In this document: positions 38,501 to 51,679 of the stretch, piece by piece
Position numbering within the stretch: the first letter of the stretch is position 1
Layout: the number at the start of each line of letters is the position of its first letter
DNA from: Steromphala cineraria
Lineage: Eukaryota; Mollusca; Gastropoda; Trochida; Trochidae
DNA length: 64,000 nucleotides
NCBI GenBank assembly: GCA_916613615.1
Contig: OU744734.1
Span: 31,876,301 to 31,940,300 of the forward strand
Direction of reading: 5' to 3'
Position numbers and translations under genes: made by a program
The notes under the pieces: model-generated
What the model was told of the DNA's origin: nothing
The model's input: only the letters and a program-made list of their open reading frames with translations
Database searches by the model: none

Positions 38501-41453
38501 TAAGAAAGCTAAGTTGTCAGTGGTGCAGGGTAAGAAAGCTAAGTTGTCAGTGGTGCAGGGTAAGAAAGCTAAGTTGCCAGTGGTGCAGGGTAAGAAAGCT
38601 AAGTTGTCAGTGGTGCAGAGTAAGGAAGCTACCTTGTCAGTGGTGCAGAGTAAGAAAGCTAAGTTGTCAGTGGTGCAGAGTAAGGAAGCTACCTTGTCAG
38701 TGGTACAGAGTAAGGAAGCTACCTTGTCAGTGGTGCAGGGTAAGAAAGCTAAGTTGTCAGTGGTGCAGGGTAAGAAAGCTACCTTGTCAGTGGTGCAGAG
38801 TAAGAAAGCTACCTTGTCAGTGGTGCAGAGTAAGAAAGCTAAGTTGTCAGTGGTGCAGAGTAAGAAAGCTACCTTGTCAGTGGTGCAGGGTAAGAAAGCT
38901 AAGTTGTCAGTGGTGCAGAGTAAGAAAGCTACCTTGTCAGTGGTGCAGAGTAAGAAAGCTAAGTTGTCAGTGGTGCAGAGTAAGAAAGCTACCTTGTCAG
39001 TGGTGCAGGGTGAGGAAGCTACCTTGTCAGTGGTGCAGAGTAAGAAAGCTACCTTGTCAGTGGTGCAGGGTAAGAAAGCTACCTTGTCAGTGGTACAGAG
39101 TAAGAAAGCTAAGTTGTCAGTGGTGCAGAGTAAGAAAGCCACCTTGTCAGTGGTGCAGGGTAAGAAAGCTACCTTGTCAGTGGTGCAGAGTAAGAAAGCT
39201 ACCATGTCAGTGGTGCAGGGTAAGAAAGCTACCTTGTCAGTGGTACAGAGTAAGAAAGCTAAGTTGTCAGTGGTGCAGAGTAAGAAAGCTAAGTTGTCAG
39301 TGGTGCAGGGTAAGAAAGCTAAGTTGTCAGTGGTGCAGAGTAAGAAAGCTACCTTGTCAGTGGTGCAGAGTAAGAAAGCTACCTTGTCAGTGGTGCAGAG
39401 TAAGGAAGCTACCTTGTCAGTGGTGCAGAGTAAGAAAGCTACCTTGTCAGTGGTGCAGAGTAAGAAAGCTACCTTGTCAGTGGTGCAGAGTAAGAAAGCT
39501 ACCTTGTCAGTGGTGCAGAGTAAGGAAGCTACCTTGTCAGTGGTGCAGGGTGAGGAAGCTACCTTGTCAGTGGTGCAGAGTAAGAAAGCTACCTTGTCAG
39601 TGGTGCAGAGTAAGAAAGCTACCTTGTCAGTGGTGCAGGGTAAGAAAGCTACCTTGTCAGTGGTACAGAGTAAGAAAGCTAAGTTGTCAGTGGTGCAGAG
39701 TAAGAAAGCCACCTTGTCAGTGGTGCAGGGTAAGAAAGCTACCTTGTCAGTGGTGCAGAGTAAGAAAGCTACCTTGTCAGTGGTGCAGGGTAAGAAAGCT
39801 ACCTTGTCAGTGGTGCAGGGTAAGAAAGCTACCTTGTCAGTGGTGCAGAGTAAGAAAGCTAAGTTGTCAGTGGTGCAGAGTAAGAAAGCTAAGTTGTCAG
39901 TGGTGCAGGGTAAGAAAGCTACCTTGTCAGTGGTGCAGAGTAAGAAAGCTACCTTGTCAGTGGTACAGAGTAAGAAAGCTAAGTTGTCAGTGGTGCAGAG
40001 TAAGGAAGCTAAGTTGTCAGTGGTGCAGGGTGAGGAAGCTAAGTTGTCAGTGGTGCAGAGTAAGGAAGCTAAGTTGTCAGTGGTGCAGAGTAAGAAAGCT
40101 AAGTTGTCAGTGGTGCAGGGTAAGAAAGCTACCTTGTCAGTGGTGCAGAGTAAGAAAGCTACCTTGTCAGTGGTACAGAGTAAGAAAGCTAAGTTGTCAG
40201 TGGTGCAGAGTAAGGAAGCTAAGTTGTCAGTGGTGCAGGGTGAGGAAGCTAAGTTGTCAGTGGTGCAGAGTAAGAAAGCTAAGTTGTCAGTGGTGCAGAG
40301 TAAGAAAGCTACCTTGTCAGTGGTGCAGAGTAAGAAAGCTAAGTTGTCAGTGGTGCAGAGTAAGAAAGCTAAGTTGTCAGTGGTGCAGGGGAAGAAAGGT
40401 ACCTTGTCAGTGGTGCACGGTAAGGAAGCTACCTTGTCAGTGGTGCAGGGTAAGGAAGCTAAGTTGTCAGTGGTGCAGGGTAAGAAAGCTAAGTTGTCAG
40501 TGGTGCAGGGTAAGAAAGCTAAGTTGTCAGTGGTGCAGGGTAAGAAAGCTAAGTTGTCAGTGGTGCAGGGTGAGGAAGCTAAGTTGTCAGTGGTGCAGAG
40601 TAAGAAAGCTACCTTGTCAGTGGTGCAGAGTAAGAAAGCTAAGTTGTCAGTGGTGCAGAGTAAGAAAGCTAAGTTGTCAGTGGTGCAGGGGAAGAAAGGT
40701 ACCTTGTCAGTGGTGCACGGTAAGGAAGCTACCTTGTCAGTGGTGCAGGGTAAGGAAGCTAAGTTGTCAGTGGTGCAGGGTAAGAAAGCTAAGTTGTCAG
40801 TGGTGCAGGGTAAGAAAGCTAAGTTGTCAGTGGTGCAGGGTAAGAAAGCTAAGTTGTCAGTGGTGCAGGGGAAGAAAGCTAAGTTGTCAGTGGTGCAGGG
40901 TAAGAAAGCTAAGTTGTCAGTGGTGCAGGGTAAGAAAGCTAAGTTGTCAGTGGTGCAGGGTAAGAAAGCTACCTTGTCAGTGGTGCAGAGTAAGAAAGCT
41001 ACCTTGTCAGTGGTGCAGAGTAAGAAAGCTACCTTGTCAGTGGTGCAGGGGAAGAAAGCTACCTTGTCAGTGGTACAGAGTAAGAAAGCTAAGTTGTCAG
41101 TGGTGCAGGGTGAGGAAGCTACCTTGTCAGTGGTACAGAGTAAGAAAGCTAAGTTGTCAGTGGTGCAGAGTAAGAAAGCTATGGTGTCAGTGGTGCAGGG
41201 TAAGAAAGCTAAGTTGTCAGTGGTGCAGAGTAAGAAAGCTATGGTGTCAGTGGTGCAGGGTAAGAAAGCTAAGTTGTCAGTGGTGCAGGGTAAGAAAGCT
41301 AAGTTGTCAGTGGTGCAGGGTAAGAAAGCTAAGTTGTCAAAGGTGCAGGGGAAGAAAGGTACCTTGTCAGTGGTGCACGGTAAGGAAGCTACCTTGTCAG
41401 TGGTGCAGAGTAAAAAAGCTATGGTGTCAGTGGTGCAGGGTAAGAAGGCTCTT
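35560..41453 (+). repeat. 30-bp tandem array, ~196 units, no indels
   Basis: Each unit reads roughly GTAAGAAAGCTAAGTTGTC then AGTGGTGCAGA. From 35,581 to 41,401 the phase never shifts, so about 195 consecutive units contain no net insertion or deletion. Four sites are essentially dimorphic: A/G in CAGaGT versus CAGgGT, AAG/GAG, AAA/GAA, and AAG/ACC before TTG. Blocks recur, for example a GGGGAAGAAAGGTACC unit at 40,388, 40,688 and 41,348. Because the unit is stop-free and a multiple of three, plus frames of 1,978 codons (35,523-41,459; decapeptide KKAKLSVVQS) and 1,627 codons (CQWCRVRKLS) and a minus frame of 1,969 codons (CTTDNLAFLP) are all open. Dimorphisms are mostly amino-acid changing, which argues against purifying selection. 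I see no promoter, splice context or homology, so I call it a satellite. Confidence 0.93.
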
Positions 41454-42023
41454 GGGTAAATCATTTTTTGTCAGTAAAGAATTTTGGCAGTAAGAAGGTC
41501 CAAATGTCATATTCTCTGCTGATCCAATCTATGCTGGACAACATTAAAACACAAAGCATGCAGTCTACATACTAGTTTATTTTCATGAAAACATTACAAA
41601 AAACTTCAAGAAACATATTCAAGTCTTTTGCTGTATGTTTCAGATTTGGTTAGATTTTGTTGAAGCTTGAAAATGTCATTGCAATATAAAATTATTATTC
41701 TTAAGCAGGTAGCTTTGAAACATAGGATTGTTTTTGTTTATACATTTAAAATGCTGCACAAAATAAATGAGATGTTGTTTTAGGATACATAGGATCTTGA
41801 GACACTCACCATCTAAAGGGTATTAGAGTGCATTATAAAAGCAGAATTCCAGCAAAGTGTTTCCTGTTGAAGTTTATGTCATGTGATGCTTCAATTATTA
41901 AGAAAGTCTAGACACTGAATCTAATCTTAGCTAACTATTGATTGTTAACACAACATTCATCAGTCTTCCCTAATATAATTTCCAACTTGTTTTCCCTTCT
42001 CCTTCCTACCTTACTACCTAAAT
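41454..42023. other. AT-rich spacer between the two large arrays
   Basis: The first ~50 bp (to ~41,505) contains degenerate array fragments (GTCAGTAAAGAA, GCAGTAAGAAGG). The rest is unremarkable AT-rich DNA. A start codon at 41,942 opens into the following array but has no supporting signals. Confidence 0.55.
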
Positions 42024-45000
42024 CCTCCTCCCTCCAACCTACTATACAATCTATAACCTCCTCCCTCCAACCTACCATACAATCTGCATCCTCCTCCCTC
42101 CAACCTACTATACAATCTACATCCTCCTCCCTCCAACCTACTATACAATCTACATCCTCCTCCCTCCAACCTACCATACAATCTACATCCTCCTCCCTCC
42201 AACCTACCATACAATCTACATCCTTCTCCCTCCAACCTACCATACAATCTACATCCTCCTCCCTTCAACCTACTATACAATCTATAACCTCCTCCCTCCA
42301 ACCTACAATACAATCTATATCCTCCTCCCTCCAACCTACTATACAATCTACATCCTCCTCCCTCCAACCTACTATACAATCTACATCCTCCTCCCTCCAA
42401 CCTACTATACAATCTATAACCTCCTCCCTCAAACCTACCATACAATCTACATCCTCCTCCCTCCAACCTACTATACAATCTACATCCTCCTCCCTCCAAC
42501 CTACAATACAATCTATATCCTCCTCCCTCCAACCTACTATACAATCTAAATCCTCCTCCCTCCAACCTACTATACAATCTACATCCTCCTCCCTCCAACC
42601 TACCATACAATGTACATCCTTCTCCCTCCAACCTACCATACAATCTACATCCTCCACCCTCCAACCTACTATACAATCTACATCCTTCTCCCTCCAACCT
42701 ACCATACAATGTACATCCTCCTCCCTCCAACCTACTATACAATCTAAATCCTCCTCCCTCCAACCTACTATACAATCTACATCCTTCTCCCTCCAACCTA
42801 CTATACAATCTACATCCTCCTCCCTCCAACCTACAATACAATCTATATCCTCCTCCCTCCAACCTACTATACAATCTACATCCTTCTCCCTCCAACCTAC
42901 TATACAATCTATAACCTCCTCCCTCAAACCTACTATACAATCTATAACCTCCTCCCTCCAACCTACTATACAATCTACATCCTTCTCCCTCCAACCTACT
43001 ATACAATCTATAACCTCCTCCCTCAAACCTACCATACAATCTACATCCTCCACCCTCCAACCTACTATACAATCTACATCCTCCTCCCTCCAACCTACTA
43101 TACAATCTACATCCTCCTCCCTCCAACCTACCATACAATCTACATCCTCCCTCCAACCTACCATACAATCTACATCCTCCTCCCTCCAACCTACTATACA
43201 ATCTACATCCTCCTCCCTCCAACCTACTATACAATCTATATCCTCCTCCCTCCAACCTACTATACAATCTACATCCTCCTCCCTCCAACCTACTATACAA
43301 TCTACATCCTCCTCCCTCCAACCTACTATACAATCTATAACCTCCTCCCTCCAACCTACTATACAATCTACATCCTCCTCCCTCCAACCTACCATACAAT
43401 CTATATCCTCCCTCCAACCTACCATACAATCTAAATCCTCCTCCCTTCAACCTACCATACAATCTACATCCTCCTCCCTCCAACCTACTATACAATCTAT
43501 AACCTCCTCCCTCAAACCTACAATACAATCTATATCCTCCTCCCTCCAACCTACTATACAATCTACATCCTCCTCCCTCCAACCTACTATACAATCTATA
43601 ACCTCCTCCCTCCAACCTACAATACAATCTATATCCTCCTCCCTCCAACCTACTATACAATCTACATCCTCCTCCCTCCAACCTACTATACAATCTACAT
43701 CCTCCTCCCTCCAACCTACCATACAATCTACATCCTCCCTCCAACCTCCCATACAATCTATATCCTCCCTCCAACCTCCTATACAATCTATATCCTCCCT
43801 CCAATCTACCATACAATCTACATCCTCCTCCCTCCAACCTCCTATACAATATATATCCTCCCTCCAACCTACTATACAATCTACATCCTCCTCCCTCCAA
43901 CCTACTATACAATCTACGTCCTCCTGCCTCAAACCTACAATTCAATCTACATCCTCCTCTCTCCAACCTACAATACAATCTATATCCTCCACCCTCCAAT
44001 CTACAATACAATCTATAACCTCCTCCCTCCAACCTACCATACAATCTTTATCCTGCCTCCAACCTACCATACAATCTACATCCTCCTCCCTCCAACCTAC
44101 AATACAATCTAAATCCTCCTCCCTCCAACCTACCATACAATCTACATCCTCCTCCCTCCAACCTCCCATACAATCTACATCCTCCCTCCAACCTCCCATA
44201 CAATCTATATCCTCCCTCCAACCTCCTATACAATCTATATCCTCCCTCCAATCTACCATACAATCTACATCCTCCTCCCTCCAACCTCCTATACAATATA
44301 TATCCTCCCTCCAACCTACTATACAATCTACATCCTCCTCCCTCCAACCTACTATACAATCTACGTCCTCCTGCCTCAAACCTACAATTCAATCTACATC
44401 CTCCTCTCTCCAACCTACAATACAATCTATATCCTCCACCCTCCAATCTACAATACAATCTATAACCTCCTCCCTCCAACCTACCATACAATCTATATCC
44501 TGCCTCCAACCTACCATACAATCTACATCCTTCTCTCTCCAACCTACTATACAATCTACATCCTTCTCTCTCCAACCTACCGTACAATCTACATCCTCCA
44601 CCCTCCAACCTACCATGAAATCTACATCCTCCTCCCTCCAACCTACTATACAATCTACATCCTCCCTCCAACCTACCATACAATCTATATCCTCCCTCCA
44701 ACCTACCATACAATCTACATCCTCCACCCTCCAACCTACCATACACTCTACATCCTCCTCCCTCCAACCTACCATACAATCTACATCCTCCACCCTCCAA
44801 CATACCATACAATCTACATACTTCTCCCTCCAACCTACTATACAATCTACATCCTCCCTCCAACCTACCATACAATCTGCATCCTTCTCCCTCCAACCTA
44901 CCATACAATCTACATCCTCCACCCTCCAACCTACCATACAATCTGCATCCTTCTCCCTCCAACCTACCATACAATCTACATCCTCCACCCTCCAACCTAC

Positions 45001-48000
45001 CATACAATATACATCCTCCTCCCTCCAACCTACCATACAATCTACATCCTCCTCCCTCCAACCTACCATACAATCTACATCCTCCACCCTCCAACCTACC
45101 ATGAAATCTACATCCTTCTCTCTCCAACCTACCGTACAATCTACATCCTTCTCCCTCCAACCTACCATGAAATCTACATCCTCCTCCCTCCAACCTACCA
45201 TACAATCTGCATCCTTCTCCCTCCAACCTACCATACAATCTACATCCTCCCTCCAACCTACCATACAATCTGCATCCTTCTCCCTCCAACCTACCATACA
45301 ATCTGCATCCTTCTCCCTCCAACCTACCATACAATCTACATCCTCCACCCTCCAACCTACCATACAATCTGCATCCTTCTCCCTCCAACCTACCATACAA
45401 TCTACATCCTCCACCCTCCAACCTACCATACAATCTGCATCCTTCTCCCTCCAACCTACCATACAATCTACATCCTCCACCCTCGAACCTACCATACAAT
45501 CTATATCCTCCCTCCAACCTACCATACAATCTACATCCTCCTCCCTCCAACCTACCATGAAATCTACATCCTCCTCCCTCCAACCTACTATACAATCTAC
45601 ATCCTCCACCCTCCAACCTACCATACAATCTGCATCCTTCTCCCTCCAACCTACCATACAATCTACATCCTCCACCCTCCAACCTACCATGAAATCTACA
45701 TCCTTCTCTCTCCAACCTACCGTACAATCTACATCCTTCTCCCTCCAACCTACCATGAAATCTACATCCTCCTCCCTCCAACCTACCATACAATCTGCAT
45801 CCTTCTCCCTCCAACCTACCATACAATCTACATCCTCCCTCCAACCTACCATACAATCTGCATTCTTCTCCCTCCAACCTACCATACAATCTACATCCTC
45901 CACCCTCCAACCTACCATACAATCTGCATCCTTCTCCCTCCAACCTACCATACAATCTACATCCTCCACCCTCCAACCTACCATACAATCTGCATCCTTC
46001 TCCCTCCAACCTACCATACAATCTACATCCTCCACCCTCCAACCTACCATACAATCTGCATCCTTCTCCCTCCAACCTACCATACAATCTACATCCTCCA
46101 CCCTCCAACCTACCATACAATCTGCATCCTTCTCCCTCCAACCTACCATACAATCTATAACCTCCTCCCTCCAACCTACCATACAATCTGCATCCTTCTC
46201 CCTCCAACCTACCATACAATCTACATCCTCCTCCCTCCAACCTACTATACAATCTATAACCTTCTCCCTCCAACCTACCATACAATCTGCATCCTTCTCC
46301 CTCCAACCTACCATACAATCTACATCCTCCACCCTCCAACCTACCATACAATCTGCATCCTTCTCCCTCCAACCTACCATACAATCTACATCCTCCACCC
46401 TCCAACCTACCATACAATCTACATCCTCCACCCTCCAACCTACCATACAATCTGCATCCTTCTCCCTCCAACCTACCATACAATCTACATCCTCCACCCT
46501 CCAACCTACTATACAATCTATAACCTCCTCCCTCCAACCTACTATACAATCTACATCCTTCTCCCTCCAACCTACCATATAATCTACATCCTCCTCCCTC
46601 CAACCTACCATACAATCTATATCCTCCTCCCTCCAACCTACCATACAATCTACATCCTCCTCCCTCAAACCTACAATTCAATCTACATCCTCCACCCTCA
46701 AACCTACCATACAATCTATATCCTCCCTCCAACCTACCATACAATCTGCATCCTTCTCCCTCCAACCTACCATACAATCTACATCCTCCTCCCTCCAACC
46801 TACCTTACAATCTATATCCTCCTCCCTCCAACCTACCATACAATCTGCATCCTCCTCCCTCCAACCTACCATACAATCTACATCCTCCACCCTCAAACCT
46901 ACCATACAATCTATATCCTCCCTCCAACCTACCATACAATCTGCATCCTTCTCCCTCCAACCTACCATACAATCTACATCCTCCTCCCTCCAACCTACTA
47001 TACAATCTATAACCTCCTCCCTCCAAACTACCATGAAATCTACATCCTACTCCCTCCAACCTACAATACAATCTACATCCTTCTCCTTCCAACCTCCCAT
47101 ACAATCTACATCCTTCTCCCTCCAACCTACCATACAATCTATAACCTCCTCCCTCCAACCTACCATGAAATCTATAACCTCCTCCCTCCAACCTACTATA
47201 CAATCTACATCCTTCTCCCTCCAACCTACTATACAATCTACATCCTCCACCCTCCAACCTACCATACAATGTACATCCTCCTCTCTCCAACCTACCATAC
47301 AATCTACATCCTTCTCTCTCCAACCTACTATGCATTCTACATCCTCCACCCTCCAACCTACCATGCAATCTACATCCTCCACCCTCCAACCTACCATGAA
47401 ATCTACATCCTCCTCCCTCCAACCTACTATACAATCTACATCCTCCCTCCAACCTACTATACAATCTACATCCTCCTCCCTCCAACCTACCATACAATCT
47501 GCATCCTTCTCCCTCCAACCTACTATACAATCTACATCCTCCTCCCTCCAACCTACCATACAATCTATATCCTCCTCCCTCCAACCTACTATACAATCTA
47601 CATCCTCCTCCCTCCAACCTACCATACAATCTACATCCTCCTCCCTCCAACCTACAATACAATCTACATCCTCCACCCTCCAACATACCATACAATCAAC
47701 ATCCTTCTCCCTCCAACCTACAATACAATCTATATCCTCCCTCCAACCTACCATACAATCTACATCCTCCTCCCTCCAACCTACCATACAATTTACATCC
47801 TCCACCCTCAAACCTACCATACAATCTATATCCTCCCTCCAACCTACCATACAATCTGCATCCTTCTCCCTCCAACCTACCATACAATCTACATCCTCCT
47901 CCCTCCAACCTACTATACAATCTATAACCTCCTCCCTCCAAACTACCATGAAATCTACATCCTACTCCCTCCAACCTACAATACAATCTACATCCTTCTC

Positions 48001-51000
48001 CTTCCAACCTCCCATACAATCTACATCCTTCTCCCTCCAACCTACAATACAATCTATAACCTCCTCCCTCCAACCTACCATGAAATCTATAACCTCCTCC
48101 CTCCAACCTACTATACAATCTACATCCTTCTCCCTCCAACCTACTATACAATCTACATCCTCCACCCTCCAACCTACCATACAATGTACATCCTCCTCTC
48201 TCCAACCTACCATACAATCTATAACCTCCTCCCTCCAACCTACTATACAATCTACATCCTTCTCCCTCCAACCTACCATACAATCTATAACCTCCTCCCT
48301 CCAACCTACCATGAAATCTACATCCTCCTCCCTCCAACCTACTATACAATCTATAACCTCCTCCCTCCAACCTACCATGAAATCTACATCCTCCTCCCTC
48401 CAACCTACTATACAATCTACATCCTTCTCCCTCCAATCTCCCATACAATCTACATCCTCCTCCCTCCAACCTACCATACAATCTACATCCTTCTCCCTCC
48501 AACCTACCATGAAATCTACATCCTCCTCCCTCCAACCTACTATACAATCTACATCCTCCTCCCTCCAACCTACTATACAATCTACATCCTCCTCCCTCCA
48601 ACCTACCATACAATCTATATCCTCCTCCCTCCAACCTACTATACAATCTACATCCTCCTCCCTCCAACCTACCATACAATCTACATCCTCCTCCCTCCAA
48701 CCTACAATACAATCTACATCCTCCACCCTCCAACATACCATACAATCTACATCCTTCTCCCTCCAACCTACAATACAATCTATATCCTCCCTCCAACCTA
48801 CCATACAATCTACATCCTCCTCCCTCCAACCTACCATACAATTTACATCCTCCACCCTCAAACCTACCATACAATCTATATCCTCCCTCCAACCTACCAT
48901 ACAATCTGCATCCTTCTCCCTCCAACCTACCATACAATCTACATCCTCCTCCCTCCAACCTACTATACAATCTATAACCTCCTCCCTCCAAACTACCATG
49001 AAATCTACATCCTACTCCCTCCAACCTACAATACAATCTACATCCTTCTCCTTCCAACCTCCCATACAATCTACATCCTTCTCCCTCCAACCTACAATAC
49101 AATCTATAACCTCCTCCCTCCAACCTACCATGAAATCTATAACCTCCTCCCTCCAACCTACTATACAATCTACATCCTTCTCCCTCCAACCTACTATACA
49201 ATCTACATCCTCCACCCTCCAACCTACCATACAATGTACATCCTCCTCTCTCCAACCTACCATACAATCTATAACCTCCTCCCTCCAACCTACTATACAA
49301 TCTACATCCTTCTCCCTCCAACCTACCATACAATCTATAACCTCCTCCCTCCAACCTACCATGAAATCTACATCCTCCTCCCTCCAACCTACTATACAAT
49401 CTATAACCTCCTCCCTCCAACCTACCATGAAATCTACATCCTCCTCCCTCCAACCTACTATACAATCTACATCCTTCTCCCTCCAATCTCCCATACAATC
49501 TACATCCTCCTCCCTCCAACCTACCATACAATCTACATCCTTCTCCCTCCAACCTACCATGAAATCTACATCCTCCTCCCTCCAACCTACTATACAATCT
49601 ACATCCTCCTCCCTCCAACCTACTATACAATCTACATCCTTCTCCCTCCTATCTCCCATACAATCTACATCCTCCTCCCTCCAACCTACCATACAATCTA
49701 TAACCTCCTCCCTCCAACCTACCATGAAATCTACATCCTCCTCCCTCCAACCTACTATACAATCTACATCCTTCTCCCTCCAATCTCCCATACAATCTAC
49801 ATCCTCCTCCCTCCAACCTACCATACAATCTACATCCTTCTCCCTCCAACCTACCATGAAATCTACATCCTCCTCCCTCCAACCTACTATACAATCTACA
49901 TCCTTCTCCCTCCAACCTACCATGCATTCTACATCCTCCTCCCTTCAACTTACCATACAATCTATATCCTCCTCCCTCCAACCTACCATACAATCTATAT
50001 CCTCCCTCCAACCTATCATGAAATCTACATCCTTCTCCCTCCAACCTACCATACAATCTACATCCTCCACCCTCCAACCTACCATACAATCTACATCCTC
50101 CACCCTCCAACCTACCATACAATCTACATCCTCCACCCTCCAACCTACCATTCAATCTACATCCCTCCCTCCAACCTACTATAAAATCTATAACCTCCTC
50201 CCTCCAACCTACCATGAAATCTACATCCTCCACCCTCCAACCTACCATACAATCTACATCCTCCTCCCTCCAACCTACCATACAATCTACATCCTTCTCC
50301 CTCCAACCTACCATACAATCTACATCCTCCACCCTCCAACCTACCATACAATCTACATCCTCCTCCCTCCAACCTACCATACAATCTACATCCTTCTCCC
50401 TCCAACCTACCATACAATCTACATCCTCCACCCTCCAACCTACCATACAATCTACATCCTTCTCCCTCCAACCTACCATACAATCTACATCCTTCTCCCT
50501 CCAACCTACCATACAATCTATATCCTCCCTCCAACCTACCATACAATCTGCATCCTTCTCCCTCCAACCTACCATACAATCTACATCCTCCTCCCTCCAA
50601 CCTACCATACAATCTACATCCTCCACCCTCCAACCTACCATACAATCTACATCCTCCACCCTCCAACCTACCATACAATCTACATCCTCCACCCTCCAAC
50701 CTACCATTCAATCTACATCCTCCTCCCTCCAACCTACTATAAAATCTATAACCTCCTCCCTCCAACCTACCATGAAATCTACATCCTCCACCCTCCAACC
50801 TACCATACAATCTACATCCTCCTCCCTCCAACCTACCATACAATCTACATCCTTCTCCCTCCAACCTACCATACAATCTACATCCTCCACCCTCCAACCT
50901 ACCATACAATCTACATCCTCCTCCCTCCAACCTACCATACAATCTACATCCTTCTCCCTCCAACCTACCATACAATCTACATCCTTCTCCCTCCAACCTA

Positions 51001-51658
51001 CCATACAATCTTTATCCTGCCTCCAACCAACCATACAATCTACATCCTCCTCCCTCCAACCTACCATACAATCTTTTTCCTCCCTCCAACCTACTATACA
51101 ATCTACATCCTTCTCCCTCCAACCTACCATACAATCTTTATCCTGCCTCCAACCAACCATACAATCTATAACCTCCTCCCTCCAACCTACCATACAATCT
51201 ATAACCTCCCTCCAACCTACAATACAATCTACATCCTTCTCCCTCCAACCTACTATACAATCTACATCCTCCTCCCTCCAACCTACCATACAATCTATAA
51301 CCTCCCTCCAACCTACAATACAATCTACATCCTTCTCCCTCCAACCTACCATACAATCTACAACCTCCTCCCTCCAACCTACTATACAATCTATAACCTC
51401 CTCCCTCCAACCTACTATACAATCTATAACCTCCTCCCTCCAACCTACTATACAATCTATAACCTCCTCCCTCCAACCTACAATACAATCTATAACCTCT
51501 TCCCTCCAACCTACCATACAATCTACATCCTTCTCCCTCCAAGCTACTATATAATCTACATCCTCCTCCCTCCAACCTACCATACAATCTATATCCTGTC
51601 TCCAACCTACCATACAATCTACATCCTCCTCCCTCCAACCTACCATACAATCTACATC
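42024..51658. repeat. 33-bp G-free tandem array, ~290 units
   Basis: The plus-strand unit comprises TACATCCTCCTCCCTCCAAC followed by CTACCATACAATC and almost lacks G. Frequent 30-bp variants lose one TCC. Nearly all indels are 3 bp, as expected from slippage in the TCC run. One 2-bp deletion near 50,163 shifts frame, and C-to-T changes create stops (for example TAA at 46,580). In consequence plus-strand frames of 1,546 (41,942-46,582) and 1,548 codons (47,033-51,679) are open, with a Ser/Thr/Pro/Gln repeat (SSLQPTIQST), and long minus frames too (GWREEDVDCM; LEGGGCRLYGR). The simplest reading is a non-coding satellite. On the minus strand each unit carries GGTTGGAGGGAGGAGG, a run of GG tracts compatible with a two-tetrad G-quadruplex. 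Confidence 0.93.
47025..49630 (+). repeat. higher-order duplications in the 33-bp array (915 and 1,050 bp)
   Basis: The marker AAACTACCATGAAATC occurs at 47,025, 47,940 and 48,990, giving successive periods of 915 and 1,050 bp. Variant order after 47,940 and 48,990 is the same for about 640 bp, then diverges near 49,620. Another pair, ATAAAATCTATAACC at 50,181 and 50,739, marks a 558-bp duplication, and the CCTCCCATACAATC block at 43,745 and 44,192 a 447-bp one. Confidence 0.8.
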
Positions 51659-51679
51659 CATAAAATCTACAAACGATGA

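Noticed and set aside
35523..41459. Giant repeat-protein gene (1,978 codons), with a Cys-rich CQWC frame and a minus-strand CTTD frame
   Set aside because: Several frames on both strands are open for the trivial reason that a stop-free unit is divisible by three. Differences between units are mostly amino-acid changing, and no promoter, splice or homology evidence was seen. Kept as a finding to test, not as a gene.
41942..51679. Two ~1,550-codon Ser/Thr/Pro/Gln-rich genes plus glycine/cysteine-rich minus-strand genes
   Set aside because: They are frames within the 33-bp array, interrupted by substitutions and a 2-bp deletion and overlapping one another on both strands.
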